Source: Clostridia bacterium (lineage in GTDB: Bacteria > Bacillota > Clostridia > Christensenellales > Aristaeellaceae). From it: a stretch of 64,000 nt of DNA. A program made the translations under genes and the position numbers. The DNA lies in contig JAFWSH010000005.1 of assembly GCA_017519405.1 (NCBI GenBank), positions 160,329 through 224,328 of the forward strand, given 5' to 3'. Each line of letters starts with the position of its first letter. Position 1 is the first letter of the stretch. Below the pieces are notes generated by a model. That model searched no databases and had not been told where the DNA came from. It worked only from the letters and a program-made list of their open reading frames with translations. Of this stretch, positions 61,401 through 64,000 are shown piece by piece.

Positions 61401-62592
61401 ACTGCCTTTGCCGCTTGTGAATCTCCTCCGCAAACCCGGACGCACCCTGGCCCTGGCGCTGCTCATCGCCTTCCTGGCCCTGGCGGTCTTCGGCGGGTCG
61501 GTGGTGGTGCTGTCCCTGCGGGGCGGCCTGCAGAGTCTGGAAGCCCGCCTGGGGGCGGACATCATTCTGGTGCCCTCCGAGGCGCAGAGCAAGGTCAGCT
61601 TTCAGAACATGTTCCTGCAGGGGACGACAGGCGCCTTCTACATGGATGCCTCTGTGCTGGACAAAGCCCTGGAGGTTGAGGGTGTGGAAAAAGCCGCGCC
61701 CCAGACCTTTCTCGCTTCCCTGAAGGCGGACTGCTGCTCCATCAAAATCCAGGTGATCGGCATCGACCCGGCGCTGGATTTCACCGTGCAGCCCTGGATC
61801 TCCCGGAGCCTCAGCCGGGAGATGGGCGACATGGATGTGGCGGTGGGCTGCAAGGTGGAAGCGGACGTGGGCGAAACCATCCGCGTCTATGATCAGCGCT
61901 GCAAGGTGACGGCCCGGCTGGAGCCCACCGGCACCGGCCTGGATACGGCGGTGTACTGCAACATGGACACCATGAACACGCTGCTCAGGGCCGCGGAGGA
62001 GAAGGGCGTCAGCCACCGGATCGAAAGCGGCGACAGCGTGATCTCCGCCGTGTATGTGAAGGTGAGGGACGGAGCCGACATCGACGCCGTGAACAGCTGC
62101 CTGAACGGGCACATCCGCAAGGTCACCGCGGTGCGCACCCGCAGCATGATCACCGGTGTGTCCGACAGCCTGGCGGGCATCAGCCGGACCGTGACAATCC
62201 TGATCGCGGCGGTGTGGGTGCTGGCCATCGTGATCCTGCTGCTGACCTTTGTGCTGATCATCCGGGAAAGAAGCCGGGAGTTCGCCGTGCTGCGGCTGGC
62301 AGGCGCGTCCCGGGGAATGCTCTCCCGGATGGTGCTTCGGGAATCCGCCCTGTGCGGCCTGCTGGGCGGTGTGGCCGGCACGGGGCTGGCGGCGCTGCTG
62401 CTCTTCCCCTTTGCCCAGCTCATCGAGAGCGCCCTGAACCTGCCCTATCTGATGCCGGAGACGGGCACCGTGCTGCTGCTGGCCGTGGGCACCGTGCTGC
62501 TCTCCGTGGGGGTGGCAGCCCTGTCCAGCGTGACAGCGGCGTATCGCCTGAGCCGTGTGGATCCCGGCACGGCACTGCGGGAGGGAAACTGA
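61393..62592 (+). CDS. FtsX/MacB-type ABC permease (second module)
   Basis: A 399-residue permease with the four-helix FtsX topology: N-terminal helix (~18-42), extracytoplasmic domain to ~265, then three helices. The loop RSREFAVLRLAGASRGMLSR is the coupling segment. KADCCSIKIQVIGID contains a Cys pair in the extracytoplasmic domain. Unlike the first module it is a single permease, presumably a homodimer, with its own ATPase directly downstream. Confidence 0.9.
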   Translation: MNKLPLPLVNLLRKPGRTLALALLIAFLALAVFGGSVVVLSLRGGLQSLEARLGADIILVPSEAQSKVSFQNMFLQGTTGAFYMDASVLDKALEVEGVEKAAPQTFLASLKADCCSIKIQVIGIDPALDFTVQPWISRSLSREMGDMDVAVGCKVEADVGETIRVYDQRCKVTARLEPTGTGLDTAVYCNMDTMNTLLRAAEEKGVSHRIESGDSVISAVYVKVRDGADIDAVNSCLNGHIRKVTAVRTRSMITGVSDSLAGISRTVTILIAAVWVLAIVILLLTFVLIIRERSREFAVLRLAGASRGMLSRMVLRESALCGLLGGVAGTGLAALLLFPFAQLIESALNLPYLMPETGTVLLLAVGTVLLSVGVAALSSVTAAYRLSRVDPGTALREGN

Positions 62593-62593
62593 C

Positions 62594-63274
62594 ATGACTG
62601 TGAAAGCAGAAGGCGTTTCCAAGCGCTATTTCCGAAAGGCTGGCGGCGCCAATTATTTCTATGCGGTGCAGCCGGTCAGCCTGGAGATCGCGCCGGGCGG
62701 GGTGACGGTCCTGACCGGGCGCAGCGGCAGCGGCAAAACCACACTGCTGAACATGCTCTGCGGCCTGCTCAGGCCAAGCGAGGGCAGCGTGTGGTATGAC
62801 GGCACAGACCTCTACGCGCTGGATGACAAGGTGCTCTCCCGCCTGCGCAGCGGGCAGATCGGCATCGTTCCCCAGGGCCGCAGCGCCGTCGATACGCTGA
62901 CCGTGCTGGAGAACATCCTGCTTCCGGCCCGGCTGTACCGCCGCCCCCTCCCGGAGGCAGCGGCAGTACAATGGATGGAGAAGCTTGGCATCGCCCCTCT
63001 GCGGGATGCCCGTCCCACCGAGCTGTCCGGCGGCGAGCTTCGCCGGATGGCGATTGTCCGCGCGCTTGCGCAGGAGCCGGAAGTCCTGTTTGCCGACGAG
63101 CCCACCGGCGATCTGGACGATGAGAACACCCGCCTGGTGCTGTCGGCGTTCCGGGACTATGCCCATGAAAAGGAAAAAGCGGTTTTCATGGTCACCCACG
63201 AAAACGACGCTTTGCAATATGCCGATCGGGTTTATCGGATGGACAGCGGGAATATAACCCGGCAACCCGGATGA
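62594..63274 (+). CDS. LolD-type ABC ATPase (second module)
   Basis: A 226-residue ATPase: Walker A LTGRSGSGKTTLL, Q-loop IVPQGRSAVDTL, signature ELSGGELRRMAIVRALA, Walker B VLFADEPTGDLDDE, switch His in MVTHENDAL. The ATG lies directly after the permease stop. It is the last gene of the iron-uptake operon. Confidence 0.93.
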   Translation: MTVKAEGVSKRYFRKAGGANYFYAVQPVSLEIAPGGVTVLTGRSGSGKTTLLNMLCGLLRPSEGSVWYDGTDLYALDDKVLSRLRSGQIGIVPQGRSAVDTLTVLENILLPARLYRRPLPEAAAVQWMEKLGIAPLRDARPTELSGGELRRMAIVRALAQEPEVLFADEPTGDLDDENTRLVLSAFRDYAHEKEKAVFMVTHENDALQYADRVYRMDSGNITRQPG

Positions 63275-63409
63275 GTTTCATCGGTTCTTCCGGGTGTCAA
63301 CCTTTCGCTAAAGCGCATTATTACTCCGTGAGTTGCTGTTGCACGTATGTCCGCTCCCGCCCGCCCTTCATCACAATCTCCGCGCAATACCTCACCATCA
63401 GCAGCCTGC

Positions 63410-63499
63410 TCAGCTCCTCATCAGCAGGCTCACATGGCTGTGCCGGATATCGTGCACCCGGATCCGCTTCACACCCGTCGCCTTGCAGCCCCGGTCCAT
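63410..63499 (-). pseudogene. C-terminal fragment of a tyrosine recombinase/integrase
   Basis: The frame reads GVKRIRVHDIRHSHVSLLMR then stop. H-D-I-R-H-S-H is the catalytic H-x-x-R box of phage/ICE integrases. The catalytic Tyr and N-terminal parts are absent. Confidence 0.7.
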
Positions 63500-63641
63500 C
63501 TCGTGGTATGACCGCTGGCGCTACCGCTACCCGGAATTCGACGACACCCGCATCCGCGCCGCGATTCCGCCGGAAGCGCCCGCGCCCAGGAAGCGTGGCC
63601 GGAAGCCCCGGCCGAAGGATTGACCGGCATAACCATACAGA

Positions 63642-63693
63642 CACAGAAAGCCCTCCGTCTGCGGAAGATTTTCTCCACAGCGAAGGGCTTTTG
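63642..63693. repeat. dispersed hairpin repeat copy 2
   Basis: GCCCTCCGTCTGCGGA and TCCACAGCGAAGGGC arms with T-runs on both sides, almost identical to 28656-28709 including the loop GTCTGCGGAAGA. Confidence 0.75.
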
Positions 63694-63809
63694 GAAACAG
63701 GTTATAGATGCTGCCATTGAAGCTGTAACACAGGAGACTGATGAGCTGCAACCTATGACTGAAAGATCGTTGCAGGAAAAGGATCACGATCAGGAACGGT
63801 AATGAAAAC

Positions 63810-63843
63810 TCCCCGGCTGGGCTGTGAAAGGCCCGCCGGGGAA
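63810..63843 (-). terminator. terminator of the 63874 gene
   Basis: TTCCCCGGC / GCCGGGGA stem with inner GGGCC/GGCCC pairing, followed on the minus strand by GTTTTCATT. Confidence 0.75.
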
Positions 63844-63873
63844 CACGACAAACCGGAAGTTGTAAAATGATGC

Positions 63874-64000
63874 TTACAGCTTTTTGCAGGTGAGTCCGTC
63901 GTACGCCACACAGCTGTCACTGAAGGTCAACTTGAGCATCCCGCCCTTCCTGCCGAACTCGTTTTCCCCGATGGGATAGAGCATGAATTCGATTTCATCG
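63874..64000 (-). CDS. 3' end of an unidentified gene (partial)
   Basis: Forty-one C-terminal residues: EFMLYPIGENEFGRKGGMLK, then L-T-F-S-D-S-C-V-A-Y-D-G and ending C-K-K-L. The pattern F-x-L-x-P-I-G-E-N-E-F is common at the end of beta-lactamase-fold serine hydrolases, but the fragment is too short to assign. The 5' part lies outside the window. A terminator follows. Confidence 0.55.
   Translation of the reverse strand, partial: DEIEFMLYPIGENEFGRKGGMLKLTFSDSCVAYDGLTCKKL

Larger units (their letters stand above)
63275..63873. other. recombination scar region
   Basis: No intact gene. It holds an integrase remnant (63410-63499, minus), a plus-strand fragment ending at 63623 (WYDRWRYRYPEFDDTRIR then a basic RKRGRKPRPKD tail) of unknown family, the dispersed repeat (63642-63693) and a terminator. 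Confidence 0.6.

Noticed and set aside
63620-63802. A 60-codon open frame across the dispersed hairpin
   Set aside because: Its start has no ribosome site and its first third is the hairpin repeat itself.

Overview
The window looks like chromosome of a GC-rich Gram-positive anaerobe of the Clostridia (Bacillota). The evidence is the block yicC-remA-gmk-rpoZ-coaBC, luxS, an Rrf2 regulator, GGAGG ribosome sites with frequent GTG and TTG starts, consensus TTGACA/TATAAT promoters, BspA-type leucine-rich repeat proteins and many secreted proteins without outer-membrane machinery. A host-associated lineage such as Christensenellales or Oscillospirales is possible, but the sequence alone does not settle this. 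Nearly all large open frames antisense to real genes are by-products of the high GC content.

Layout. 1-2250: three acetyltransferase-type genes, one fused to a methyltransferase. 2369-4539: sirtuin and pyrimidine-nucleoside phosphorylase. 9604 down to 4566: yicC-remA-gmk-rpoZ-coaBC continuing into a zinc-type macrodomain and a class M sirtuin (ADP-ribosylation cycle). 9671-12393: a frameshifted gene, a secreted protein and an LRR protein. 12421-18095: two coupled GH94-type genes. 18460-23917: MATE exporter, luxS, a polysaccharide-export-type permease, an NlpC/P60-like protein and a small secreted protein. 24039-28476: secreted proteins and lipoproteins, part of them in an AT-richer islet, then an XRE/DUF2975 pair. 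28730-41545: an operon of two giant beta-helix surface proteins around a DUF218 protein and an RsbU/RsbW-like phosphatase. 41948-43393: a GH43-like hydrolase.

43977-52228 is a sulfur amino-acid region: ECF S component, MetY, MetA, tRNA-Cys, a complete polar amino-acid ABC importer, an Rrf2 (CymR/IscR-like) regulator and TcdA. Both transcription units of the importer begin with a strong promoter, a 25-codon Cys/Met-rich leader ORF and then an intrinsic terminator before the structural genes. This is the layout of ribosome-mediated attenuation sensing cysteine, and it is the most interesting signal here. The divergent rrf2 and permease promoters share a 27-bp inverted-repeat operator.

52733-63274 is an iron-uptake region: a DtxR-like and an AraC-like regulator, repeated GTTAG-N6-CTAAC operators, FTR1 permease, P19/FetP, a DUF2318 membrane protein, and two FtsX/LolD-type ABC modules. 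One of the FtsX permeases carries an FMN-binding domain with a flavinylation motif. Recombinase remnants lie before and after this region. The right edge holds the 3' end of an unidentified gene.
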